Positions 1 to 8,261 of a DNA stretch of 64,000 nt are shown here, in pieces; positions within the stretch are counted from its first letter, which is position 1; each line of letters starts with the position of its first letter. The translations under genes were made by a program, and so were the position numbers. The DNA comes from Tildeniella torsiva UHER 1998/13D. Its GTDB lineage: Bacteria; Cyanobacteriota; Cyanobacteriia; Phormidesmidales; Phormidesmidaceae. Location: the NCBI GenBank assembly GCA_019358835.1, contig JAHHIH010000013.1:101566-165565 (forward strand). The letters run 5' to 3'. The notes beneath the pieces were generated by a model. It ran no database searches. It was not told the origin of the DNA and worked only from the letters and a program-made list of their open reading frames with translations.

Positions 1-1
1 C

Positions 2-601
2 GTCGTGGCCCCCCTCGAAAAGCTGGTTGAACTCAACCCCGACGTACCCGACTACGCGGTGCTGCTAGCCCAAACCAAGCAACAGATGGGCGATTTAGAG
101 GGCGCAGCTCAGATCTATCGTCAGGTGCTCGATCAGCAGCCCGGCAACATGAATGCCCTGCAAGGGCTAACGGTTCTCCTCGTGCAACAGAAGCGCCCCC
201 AGGCGGCTATCGGCCTGCTGCAAGACACCCTAAAAACCGCCGATCAGCTGCAATCAGAAGGGGGGGCAGCCGGTTTCGACGCGACATCGGTGAAACTACT
301 GCTGGCCCAGGTGCATGTCGAGAATAACAGCCCCGACCAGGCGATCGCCCTCTATGACGAAACCATTGCAGCGGCTCCCGAAGACTTTCGCCCAGTACTG
401 GCTAAGGCCTTAGTGCTGCGCGACCAGGGAGATACCGAAACGGCCCAGGCGCTCTTTGCCCAGGCCACCACCCTGGCTCCAGCACAGTTTAAAGATCAGA
501 TTGGTCAGATGGCAACCCAGGGCCAGACGGCACCGGATGCCAGCGGCAGCGACATCATCGAGCCCGCGCCCGCTGAACCTGCCACCGAGTCAACACCCTA
601 G
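2..601 (+). CDS. TPR-repeat protein, C-terminal part (5' truncated by window edge)
   Basis: The frame is open to the left edge with no stop, so the gene most likely starts outside the window; an internal GTG at position 5 is probably not its start. About 199 residues remain. They are helical repeats of the TPR type (for example the pattern around DLEGAAQIYRQVLDQQPGN and a second unit ending in EDFRPVLAKALVLRDQG), followed by an acidic, Pro/Ala-rich tail. TPR proteins are protein-protein scaffolds; no partner can be named. The stop codon shares the tetranucleotide CTAG with the convergent gene on the other strand. Confidence 0.8.
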   Translation, partial: VVAPLEKLVELNPDVPDYAVLLAQTKQQMGDLEGAAQIYRQVLDQQPGNMNALQGLTVLLVQQKRPQAAIGLLQDTLKTADQLQSEGGAAGFDATSVKLLLAQVHVENNSPDQAIALYDETIAAAPEDFRPVLAKALVLRDQGDTETAQALFAQATTLAPAQFKDQIGQMATQGQTAPDASGSDIIEPAPAEPATESTP

Positions 602-912
602 CTCAGGGTTCCAGCCGGAGTAGACGAGGCAACCCCTCGATCGGGGCGACTTGACGCTGCCACACTGGCGTCTACGGGCTCAAACTCAATGTGGTTGAGC
701 AGCGTGGTCACAAAGGCAAACAGCAAAAACGGCAGCGACAACACCAAAATTAGCCCTACGGTAGCCAGAGCAAAAATGGGCTGACGCGCCCCCATCAGCG
801 CCAGGGAGGCGGCCAGGCTGACGAACAAAATCACCAGCCAGGCGATAATTTGCCCGTAAATATCTCCAAAGGTAAGCGTGCAAGCGAAGCGATACTTATT
901 CCCGGTATCCAT
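598..912 (-). CDS. small two-helix membrane protein, unknown function
   Basis: 104 residues from an ATG preceded by AGGA. Two hydrophobic segments (about residues 18-42 and 46-70) are followed by a polar Ser/Ala-rich tail, so it is probably an inner- or thylakoid-membrane protein with a soluble C-terminus. I do not recognise the family. It is convergent with the TPR gene, and the two stop codons overlap in one CTAG. Confidence 0.65.
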   Translation of the reverse strand: MDTGNKYRFACTLTFGDIYGQIIAWLVILFVSLAASLALMGARQPIFALATVGLILVLSLPFLLFAFVTTLLNHIEFEPVDASVAASSRPDRGVASSTPAGTLS

Positions 913-983
913 GGTGTTGTCCTGCCAGAATCGGTCTTATTAGAGATCAGCATATCGGCCTCGCCCTGACCGCTATGGTTTCT

Positions 984-1016
984 CAACATTTCCACAAGAG
1001 TTGCAATGAAATGTTG
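984..1016. repeat. 9-bp perfect inverted repeat in the 913-1045 gap
   Basis: CAACATTTC at 984-992 faces GAAATGTTG at 1008-1016, between the divergently transcribed membrane protein and the pseudouridine synthase. It could be an operator or an RNA hairpin. No T-run follows it, so a terminator is unlikely. Confidence 0.4.
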
Positions 1017-1045
1017 CAGCCCATTACATAGATATAGGCCGGGCC

Positions 1046-1642
1046 ATGGGGTATCAGTACATTTTGTTTTACAAGCCCTACAACGTACTCAGTCAGTTCA
1101 GCCCAGGGAGCACCCCACCCGCCGCTGACTTAGCCCCCCGCCTGACGCTCAAGGACTTCATCTCGATCGCCGATGTTTACCCTGTTGGGCGTCTCGACCG
1201 CGACAGCGAAGGGCTGATGCTGCTGACCAATCACGGTCGAGTCCAGCATCGGCTCAGCGAGCCCCGCTTTGGCCACCGCCGCACCTATTGGGTTCAGGTC
1301 GAGCACTTGCCGTCAACCGCCGCGATCGCGCAGCTGCGGCAAGGGGTAACTATCAAGGGCTACCGCACCCTGCCCTGTCAGGTCGAACTGATGACGACCG
1401 CACCACCCCTGCCGGAACGAGACCCGCCGATTCGCGATCGCCAGAGCATCCCGACGGCCTGGCTCGAAATGACCCTGCAAGAGGGCAAAAACCGTCAGGT
1501 GCGCCGCATGACCGCTGCCGTCGGCCACCCCACCCTGCGGCTGGTGCGCCAGGCGATCGCCCACCTCCACCTGGGCGATCTACAGCCTGGCCAGTGGCGG
1601 CCTGCCACCCCCGCCGAGCGGCAGGGGCTGCTGCAACTTTAG
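1046..1642 (+). CDS. RsuA/RluE-family pseudouridine synthase
   Basis: 198 residues, the normal length for RluE-type 23S rRNA pseudouridine synthases that lack an S4 domain. The catalytic motif GRLDRDSEGLMLLTN contains the conserved Asp of the family. Further family blocks are seen at HRRTYWVQV and GKNRQVRRMTAAVGHPTLRLVR. It converts a specific uridine of large-subunit rRNA to pseudouridine; position U2457 is the E. coli RluE target and is only inferred here. It stands alone, with about 295 bp to the next gene. Confidence 0.9.
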   Translation: MGYQYILFYKPYNVLSQFSPGSTPPAADLAPRLTLKDFISIADVYPVGRLDRDSEGLMLLTNHGRVQHRLSEPRFGHRRTYWVQVEHLPSTAAIAQLRQGVTIKGYRTLPCQVELMTTAPPLPERDPPIRDRQSIPTAWLEMTLQEGKNRQVRRMTAAVGHPTLRLVRQAIAHLHLGDLQPGQWRPATPAERQGLLQL

Positions 1643-1937
1643 ATTCTACGGTGCGCCAACTCCTACGCAACTTGGCTGAGGCTGAGTCAACAATCGATGG
1701 GTTAGGCCGGTCAGAGAAGGGGCATTAAGTTACTATGGGCTTGCAATGGGGCGACCTAGAGGTGACCCGTGCGATACTTAACGTATAACGGTGAGGCCAA
1801 TTTACGTCTAAGGGGTGCATCGATCGCTTACTCAGGGTCTGCTCATTTCCCCAGTACCGCGCACAACTTAATTAGGCCTAGCGATGGGGGATACCCTACT
1901 CGCTGGCTGGCTAGCCTAACTTTGGATCATCGCTAGG

Positions 1938-3788
1938 ATGCTAACCTGCCCCTTTTGTGAGTTTGACAATACCAATTCACAGCGATTCTGCAAACGGTGT
2001 GGCCAGCCACTCCAGCGGTGGCGAGTGATTGATATTCCCAAGGCAGGGGCAGGGGCGATTGCCCCTGGCGACCTCGACCCAGAGGGCTATCTCGACTGCG
2101 ATCGCCGCTACCGACTCATGTCTCCATCAGACAGTCAGACCTCCTTTGGCGCTACCCCCCTAGTCGTCATCGACTGCCATCCCGAATCCGATGCGCCCCT
2201 CCAGGCCCTACAGTCAGACTGGCTCGAAACACCGGCGCTCGATCCCGCAGAGCATCCCCTGGCCGCCACGGTGCCCCCTGAAGCCTATCCATACCTGGCC
2301 CTCCAGGCCGACTATTTCCCCGCCGTGCCTGAGCTGCACCATGCTTGGCAGACGCCCCAGCGCACCCTTTTGCTGATTGAAGACCGCAGCGTTTGGCTGC
2401 CGCTGGCGGCAGGCTGGGCTGCCATAGATGACCCGCTTCAGCACCTCCAGTGGTTGTTTGAGACTACGCTGCTGTGGCAGGCACTGGCTCCTTGGCAGGG
2501 GCAAGCTACCCTCCTAACCCCCCAGCGGCTCGCCCTCAACGAACACAACTTGCTCTGCCTTACTCAGATCGATCAGGGGCCTAACCTGTCGCCTTTGCCC
2601 CTAGAAGCCCTAGGCCAAATGTGGCAGTCTACCCTCGGCACTGGGCAAAGCCGTCTACCGCCCAAGGTGCAGACGCTCATCAGCCATCTTGCAGAGGGCC
2701 AGCTGAGCGACCTCGACCAAGTGCAAGACACCCTGGCCGAAGCCGCCCAGGCCTATTCGCCAACCGCCGTCGAAGTCTCCCCCCCATCCTGGCCTGACCC
2801 CGATGAAGAGATTACCGCTTCCGATCTAGAGCCCGACCTAGAGCTGTCCGCCGCCGATCTTGACCTGGAGGCCGACGCGGTCTTTGATACCCAAGAACTG
2901 ACCGACGACGACGATGGCAATGGGCTGATGGAAACGCCAACCATGGTCTTACCCATGAAGCTGGCTCACCTTGACGATGCCGGCCAGAGCCACGTCGGTC
3001 AGCAGCGTCACCACAACGAAGACTGGTTCTTTACCCAGACGCAGCTCCAAAAGGTTAGCGGCCCCCAGGGCAACGTTTTGCGGTCTAAAGGGCTCTATAT
3101 CCTTTGCGATGGCATGGGCGGCCACGCCTCGGGAGAAGTCGCTAGTCAGCTAGCCGTGCGCACGCTGCGTGACTATTTGACGCAGCACTGGAGCAGCGAT
3201 CGCCTGCCGGATCACGACACCCTGGCTAAAGCCGTATTCACCGCTAACCAAACAATCTTCGACATCAACCAAGCCAATGCAACGTCGGGCGTCGGGCGCA
3301 TGGGCACTACCCTGGTGATGGTGCTGTTGCACAACCTCGATATCGCTGTCGTTCACGTGGGCGATAGTCGTCTGTACAGCTATAACAAGCGCATGGGGCT
3401 GCGGCAGCTCACCCTCGATCACGAAGTCGGCCAGCGGGAGATCAATCGGGGCGTAGAGCCCGCGATCGCCTATGCTCGCCCCGATGCCTACCAACTTACC
3501 CAAGCGCTCGGGCCACGGGGTGAAGAGGATCTCGTCCCCAGCATTGCCTACCACGAGCTTACAGAAGACACCCTGCTGATCCTGTGCTCCGACGGCCTCA
3601 GCGACAATGATCTACTGGAGAGGCATATCGATACCCACATTGCCGGGTTGTTGAGTTCAAAAGCAAACTTAGAGACGGGTGTAGCTCAGCTCACCGATCT
3701 GGCCAACGAAAAAAATGGCCATGACAACATCACGACCATTTTGGTGCGGGTTAAACTTCAACCCGACATGCTGTCAATTACGGGCTAG
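1938..3788 (+). CDS. zinc-ribbon, pseudokinase-like and PP2C Ser/Thr phosphatase
   Basis: 616 residues. N-terminal zinc ribbon with C4-x2-C7 and C18-x2-C21. A middle segment (about 100-290) resembles a kinase-like fold without obvious catalytic residues (resemblance is my inference). An acidic linker (about 290-330) leads to a complete PP2C (PPM) domain from about 340. Metal and phosphate motifs are present: RHHNED near 360, LCDGMGGHASGE near 390, VVHVGDSRLY, LCSDGLSDND and GHDNITTILV. It should dephosphorylate phospho-Ser/Thr proteins in the cytoplasm using Mn/Mg. The last codons lie inside a 34-bp perfect palindrome. Confidence 0.9.
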   Translation: MLTCPFCEFDNTNSQRFCKRCGQPLQRWRVIDIPKAGAGAIAPGDLDPEGYLDCDRRYRLMSPSDSQTSFGATPLVVIDCHPESDAPLQALQSDWLETPALDPAEHPLAATVPPEAYPYLALQADYFPAVPELHHAWQTPQRTLLLIEDRSVWLPLAAGWAAIDDPLQHLQWLFETTLLWQALAPWQGQATLLTPQRLALNEHNLLCLTQIDQGPNLSPLPLEALGQMWQSTLGTGQSRLPPKVQTLISHLAEGQLSDLDQVQDTLAEAAQAYSPTAVEVSPPSWPDPDEEITASDLEPDLELSAADLDLEADAVFDTQELTDDDDGNGLMETPTMVLPMKLAHLDDAGQSHVGQQRHHNEDWFFTQTQLQKVSGPQGNVLRSKGLYILCDGMGGHASGEVASQLAVRTLRDYLTQHWSSDRLPDHDTLAKAVFTANQTIFDINQANATSGVGRMGTTLVMVLLHNLDIAVVHVGDSRLYSYNKRMGLRQLTLDHEVGQREINRGVEPAIAYARPDAYQLTQALGPRGEEDLVPSIAYHELTEDTLLILCSDGLSDNDLLERHIDTHIAGLLSSKANLETGVAQLTDLANEKNGHDNITTILVRVKLQPDMLSITG

Positions 3789-3805
3789 CTAGCCCGTAAT
3801 TGACA
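3772..3805. terminator. 34-bp perfect palindrome between convergent genes
   Basis: TGTCAATTACGGGCTAG at 3772-3788 is followed immediately by its exact reverse complement. It covers the phosphatase stop codon and ends 5 bp before the stop of the convergent small gene. The transcript would form a long stem from either strand. There is no T-run, so a bidirectional terminator or 3'-end processing signal is inferred rather than shown. Confidence 0.55.
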
Positions 3806-3810
3806 AGCTG

Positions 3811-4047
3811 CTAATCCTCTTCCCAAGACTGCACCGACAGCAAATCTTCAATCGGATCTTGGGTAGAAAAGTCGAATTCTTCTAGTTCTTGCTTCCAGTG
3901 GGTCCAGTCATCCCCAAACAAGAAGGCGATTTTCCAAATCGGATCGCTGGGGCGAACGACTTTGGATTTCTTCACTAAAGACTCAACTTGGCGCTGAAAT
4001 TTCACCATTGGGTGAGCGACAACTAAGTCGGCAATTGCTTCAGTCAT
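3811..4047 (-). CDS. DUF4327-like small cyanobacterial protein
   Basis: 78 residues, acidic, soluble. The block DPIWKIAFLFGDDWTHWKQE followed by ELEEFDF matches my memory of the DUF4327 family, which is confined to cyanobacteria and has no known function. The family name is from recall and not certain. It is convergent with the phosphatase gene. Confidence 0.75.
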   Translation of the reverse strand: MTEAIADLVVAHPMVKFQRQVESLVKKSKVVRPSDPIWKIAFLFGDDWTHWKQELEEFDFSTQDPIEDLLSVQSWEED

Positions 4048-4393
4048 ATTTTCGATTTAAAAAGCTCTTCAGAACGTTGAACCGGGAAAATCTGCACACC
4101 CTTGAAACTTGCGCAGGCATTAACCCTAGATTCAGGAACACAGCATAACACAAGAACGCAACTACGCAATTCTGTCTACGGTTATTTGTCAAAGGATTGT
4201 GGGTCTTGTCCAGAATCCCAACAGCGGTGCCCTTACATGACCTTCATCATAGCCCCCAGCACGGCGATTGAGCGGGGGTGGATATTCTCCCTGGTGAAGG
4301 TCAGATAACCGTACCCCGGCGGGCATCGCCTTGGGTTGACCCAATAGTCGCTAAACTAGAAACCGTATTCTTTTTTGCCTTCAGCGTTGACCC
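4048..4393 (+). other. 346-bp gap with structured thrS leader
   Basis: No convincing gene. TGACCTTCA at 4238-4246 pairs with TGAAGGTCA at 4295-4303, and inside this CCCCC (4253-4257) faces GGGGG (4274-4278), so a transcript could fold into a two-tier stem about 90 nt before the thrS start. This may be a regulatory leader. I see neither a T-box signature nor a terminator U-run. Confidence 0.4.
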
Positions 4394-6217
4394 ATGGCTC
4401 AAACTGATTTGTCTTCACCCCAGTCTAGTATTCCCATGGTTCTGCCTCGCACTGGCGAGTCAGAGGCGCTGAAGCGCATTCGCCACACCTTTTCCCACGT
4501 CATGGCCATGGCGGTGCAGACTCTGTTTCCCAAAGTGCAGGTAACCATTGGCCCCTGGATTGACTACGGCTTTTATTACGACTTTGACAGTCCCGAGCCC
4601 TTCACCGACCAAGACCTGAAGGCGATCAAAAAAGAGATGATCAAAATCATCAACAAGGGGCTGCCGGTTACGCAAGAAACTGTGACCCGTGAGGAAGCTC
4701 AGCGCCGCATTGAGGCTTTGGGCGAGCCGTATAAGCTGGAGATTCTTCAGGATCTGAAAGATCCCATCACTCTTTACCATCTAGGTGACCAGTGGTGGGA
4801 TCTCTGCGCTGGCCCCCACGTGGCCAGCACCGCCGATCTCAATCCGAAGGCCTTTGAGCTTGAGAGCGTGGCCGGGGCCTACTGGCGCGGCGATGAAAAC
4901 CGCGCCCAGCTCCAGCGCATCTACGGCACGGCCTGGGAAACACCGGAACAGCTTCAGGAGTATAAGCGCCGCCGCGAAGAGGCTAAGCGCCGCGACCACC
5001 GCAAGCTGGGCAAAGAGCTGGGCCTGTTTATTTTTGCCGACGATGTGGGGCCGGGGCTGCCTCTTTGGACTCCTAAGGGCACGGTGCTGCGCTCTACACT
5101 GGAAACATTCCTTAAAGAGGAGCAAACGAAGCGGGGATACCTGGGCGTGGTTACCCCCCACATTGCCCGCGTGGATCTATTCAAAATTTCGGGGCACTGG
5201 CAGAACTACCGGGAAGACATGTTTCCGCTGATGGCGGACGACGATGCGGCCCGCCTGGCGGAGGAGGGCTTTGTGATGAAGCCGATGAACTGCCCCTTCC
5301 ATATTCAGATCTATAAGAGTGAGCTGCGCTCGTACCGAGAGCTGCCCTTGCGCCTAGCGGAGTTTGGCACGGTATATCGCTACGAGCAGTCGGGAGAACT
5401 GGGCGGGCTCACCCGCGTGCGCGGCTTTACGGTGGATGATTCGCACCTGTTTGTGCGCCCTGAGCAGCTCGACGACGAGTTTCTCAAGGTGGTCGATCTG
5501 ATTCTCTCGGTGTTTCGTAGCCTGAAGCTGAAGAATTTCAAGGCGCGGCTCAGCTTCCGCGACCCCGAATCTACCAAGTACATTGGCGGCGATGAGGTGT
5601 GGGAAGCCTCTCAAAACGCAATTCGCCGCGCCGTGCAAACCCTCGGGATGGACTATTTTGAGGCTCCGGGGGAGGCGGCTTTTTACGGGCCTAAGCTCGA
5701 CTTTATCTTTCGGGATGCTCTGGAGCGGGAATGGCAGTTGGGCACGGTTCAGGTTGACTACAACCTGCCGGAGCGCTTTGACCTGGAATACGTAGCCGAA
5801 GATGGCTCCCGCCAGCGCCCGGTGATGATTCACCGCGCTCCGTTTGGCTCGTTAGAGCGACTGATCGGCATTTTGATTGAGGAGTACGCGGGCGACTTTC
5901 CCCTCTGGCTGGCCCCAATCCAGATGCGGCTGCTACCTGTGACCGAGGAACAGCTGGGCTTTGCTCAATCCGTAGCCGATCAGCTATTGGCTAGGGGCGT
6001 GCGGGTGGAGGTGGATGCCAGCGGCGATCGCCTCGGCAAGATGGTGCGCAACGCCGAAAAGGCCAAGGTGCCGATCATGGCGGTGGTCGGCGCGAAGGAG
6101 CTGGAAGCCAACGCCCTCAACATTCGCACCCGCGCCCAGGGAGAGTTAGGTGCTCTGCCCGTAGCGGAGGTGGTGGAACGGGTGGCGGCGGCGATCGCAG
6201 CCCGAGAAGACTTCTAG
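4394..6217 (+). CDS. thrS: threonyl-tRNA synthetase lacking the TGS domain
   Basis: 607 residues. Charges tRNA-Thr in the cytoplasm. It opens directly with the editing (N2) domain, with HTFSH near residue 30 and DLCAGPHV (editing Cys and His), so the N-terminal TGS domain of the E. coli enzyme is absent. The class II catalytic domain has the zinc ligands: Cys in MKPMNCPFH, His in FTVDDSHLF, His in MIHRAPFGSLER. The anticodon-binding domain follows from about residue 505. The ATG has no clear Shine-Dalgarno; a second ATG lies 14 codons downstream. It ends 3 bp from the convergent SLH gene. Confidence 0.95.
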   Translation: MAQTDLSSPQSSIPMVLPRTGESEALKRIRHTFSHVMAMAVQTLFPKVQVTIGPWIDYGFYYDFDSPEPFTDQDLKAIKKEMIKIINKGLPVTQETVTREEAQRRIEALGEPYKLEILQDLKDPITLYHLGDQWWDLCAGPHVASTADLNPKAFELESVAGAYWRGDENRAQLQRIYGTAWETPEQLQEYKRRREEAKRRDHRKLGKELGLFIFADDVGPGLPLWTPKGTVLRSTLETFLKEEQTKRGYLGVVTPHIARVDLFKISGHWQNYREDMFPLMADDDAARLAEEGFVMKPMNCPFHIQIYKSELRSYRELPLRLAEFGTVYRYEQSGELGGLTRVRGFTVDDSHLFVRPEQLDDEFLKVVDLILSVFRSLKLKNFKARLSFRDPESTKYIGGDEVWEASQNAIRRAVQTLGMDYFEAPGEAAFYGPKLDFIFRDALEREWQLGTVQVDYNLPERFDLEYVAEDGSRQRPVMIHRAPFGSLERLIGILIEEYAGDFPLWLAPIQMRLLPVTEEQLGFAQSVADQLLARGVRVEVDASGDRLGKMVRNAEKAKVPIMAVVGAKELEANALNIRTRAQGELGALPVAEVVERVAAAIAAREDF

Positions 6218-6220
6218 CCT

Positions 6221-6637
6221 CTAGGGAGCGTCAGGCAGGTCAGACTCAATCTCGCGCAGGTCACTGAGCGATTGCTCCATGGATTCGATCAGCCATCGCA
6301 CCTCTTGATCGTGGGCCTGCTGCTGTCGCTGTGCCAGGTCGGCCAGCACGCTCAGGCAGGAGTCCATACCCGCAGCGAACTCGTAGCGGGTGACAGCGTC
6401 TTCGCCCCGAAAGGTACCGTCGGGGTAGCCGCTGACGCAGCCGTAGACCCCAGCCAGATTCAGCAGAGCCTCGTAGGCCCAGTGGTCAGGCGATACATCG
6501 GTAAAGGGAAGAACGAGCTGCTGTTCAGCGCCCTGGGCAACGGGTTCTGCCTGGGCGGGGGCGATCGCTCCCAGGCCTCCAAAACCAAGCCCTAGAGCGA
6601 TCGCGCTGACTTTGATCACTGAGTTTGTGTGCATCAC
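6221..6637 (-). CDS. secreted stand-alone SLH-domain protein
   Basis: 138 residues. A Sec signal peptide (hydrophobic stretch about 8-28, cleavage after an AQA-like site) precedes one S-layer-homology domain (FTDVSPDHWAYEAL to VTRYEFAAG). A short helical, coiled-coil-like segment ends the protein. Cyanobacterial SomA-type porins begin with the same SLH plus coiled-coil arrangement, but here no beta-barrel follows. It may be a small peptidoglycan-binding periplasmic protein or a truncated porin relic. Confidence 0.8.
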   Translation of the reverse strand: MMHTNSVIKVSAIALGLGFGGLGAIAPAQAEPVAQGAEQQLVLPFTDVSPDHWAYEALLNLAGVYGCVSGYPDGTFRGEDAVTRYEFAAGMDSCLSVLADLAQRQQQAHDQEVRWLIESMEQSLSDLREIESDLPDAP

Positions 6638-6762
6638 AAAAATCCTAATTACCTATTCCTTGCGAACCATTCATCCCCGACTTTACACCTCAGTCTGCCA
6701 GAGGCTTCTCAAAAAGTGATAGTATCCTTGGCCTAAATGTTCCACGCCCGCCGGAGGCTTTT

Positions 6763-7713
6763 GTGGTGTCAACGCCCATCTCTGTTACTGTGCCCGCCAC
6801 AACCGCCAACATTGGCCCCGGCTTTGACTGTTTGGGGGCAGCGCTGACGCTCTACAATCACTTTCGCTTTACGGCCCTTGATGGGGCGGCGGGAACAGTT
6901 GCGATCGCGGTGAGCGGTCTAGAGGCCGACCGTGTGGTGATGGACAGTTCTAACCTGGTCTACAAAGCCTTTACTTATTTTTATGAGCAGCAGGGGCTAG
7001 CGGTGCCAGCGGTCGAGATTGCGATTGATTTAGCCGTTCCCTTGGCGCGGGGGCTGGGCAGCTCGTCTACCGCGATTGTGGGCGGGCTGCTGGGGGCCAA
7101 TGCGCTCTGCGAAACGCCCCTCGATCAATCGGCTGTAGTGGAGATGGCGATCGCCCTAGAGGGCCACCCTGATAATGTTGTACCCGCTTTAATAGGGGGC
7201 TGCCAGCTGGCGGTCGGCAATGCTGACGGCCCCGCTACCCTGTGCCCCATCCCCTGGCATGCCGACATTGTGCCGGTGGTGATTGTGCCCGACTTTGAGC
7301 TTTCGACCGCCGCCGCCCGTCAGGTCTTACCCACCAGCTACAGCCGCGCCGATGCTATTTTCAACACCGCTCACCTGGGGCTGCTGCTGCGGGGACTAGA
7401 GAGCGGTCGAGAGGACTGGCTGCGGGTGGCCCTGGGCGATCGCATTCACCAGCCCTACCGCCAATCCCTGATTCCAGGTTACGACGCTGTAACGGCTGCC
7501 GCCCTGGCGGCTGGGGCCTACGGTTTAGTCATTAGCGGTGCTGGCCCCACGCTGCTAGCCCTCACGCCGACCGTCCACAGTGCTGCCGTAGGCGATGCAA
7601 TGGCCACGGCATGGGCCAAGACCGGGCAGTCAGCCACGACCCATGTCCTGAGCCTAGACACCACTGGAGCCCAAGTAACCCCTGCCTACACGGCTCAGGC
7701 GTCAGGTCTCTAG
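6763..7713 (+). CDS. thrB: homoserine kinase
   Basis: 316 residues. Phosphorylates homoserine on the way to threonine. GHMP-kinase features: N-terminal VPATTANIGPGFDCLG, the ATP loop PLARGLGSSSTAIVGG, and the C-terminal VISGAGPTLLAL. GTG at 6763 is chosen because GGAGG (6753-6757) lies 5 nt upstream; a second GTG follows directly. It is divergent from the SLH gene and shares the threonine theme with thrS just upstream. Confidence 0.95.
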   Translation: MVSTPISVTVPATTANIGPGFDCLGAALTLYNHFRFTALDGAAGTVAIAVSGLEADRVVMDSSNLVYKAFTYFYEQQGLAVPAVEIAIDLAVPLARGLGSSSTAIVGGLLGANALCETPLDQSAVVEMAIALEGHPDNVVPALIGGCQLAVGNADGPATLCPIPWHADIVPVVIVPDFELSTAAARQVLPTSYSRADAIFNTAHLGLLLRGLESGREDWLRVALGDRIHQPYRQSLIPGYDAVTAAALAAGAYGLVISGAGPTLLALTPTVHSAAVGDAMATAWAKTGQSATTHVLSLDTTGAQVTPAYTAQASGL

Positions 7714-8261
7714 CGAATTTTCCCATGCTGGGCTACGCCACTGCCGGGCAGCTAGATGCCTAGGACGCCTTGGAACTTTCAGGAGCCCTAAGCATTTAGC
7801 TACGGCACTGCTTTCACACCCAGGGGAGCAAATGTAACGTTTTAGATATTGACGTATCTAAATGTGAATGCTCACTGCAATTAATTCAAATGCGCAAAAC
7901 GCCTGAAATGCACGTGCAGACTTCACAGCAGCTACTTAAGCATCAAAATTTTGCGACTTTGAGTGAAAATTGCTTATCAAATGTTTATTAAGTTTCCTAT
8001 ACTAAGGACGGGCGCAAAGATAGGTATATCTCTCTATCGATCTTGCAGTCCGGTTTGTTACTTCGCCGTGCCCTTAAGGCAACGGTTCGCTCGCTGAAGT
8101 CCTCCGACCTCCTCACTCTAGGGTAGGCCGCCGCGAACAGCATTAGTAGCTCGTCTTTTCTAGATGTCTACGTCAAGGGTGTGTGTCCGCCTCAAACCAG
8201 ACACTAAAACCGGAATCTGAATGCGCTGGCTGTTTCTGTAGTACTACTCACGCGAATTGGC
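7714..8261 (+). other. 548-bp gap upstream of ndhD
   Basis: No gene supported. The left half is AT-rich and holds a promoter-like site at 7974-8003. If that promoter is used, ndhD has a leader of about 250 nt. Confidence 0.4.
7974..8003 (+). promoter_or_regulatory. candidate sigma70-type promoter for ndhD
   Basis: TTATCA (7974-7979), an 18-bp spacer, then TATACT (7998-8003), in AT-rich sequence otherwise unusual for this window. It is the best promoter match in the ndhD upstream region; the start site is not known. Confidence 0.4.

Noticed and set aside
4102..4308. 68-codon frame upstream of thrS
   Set aside because: No start signal, no recognisable motif, and it runs through the structured leader.
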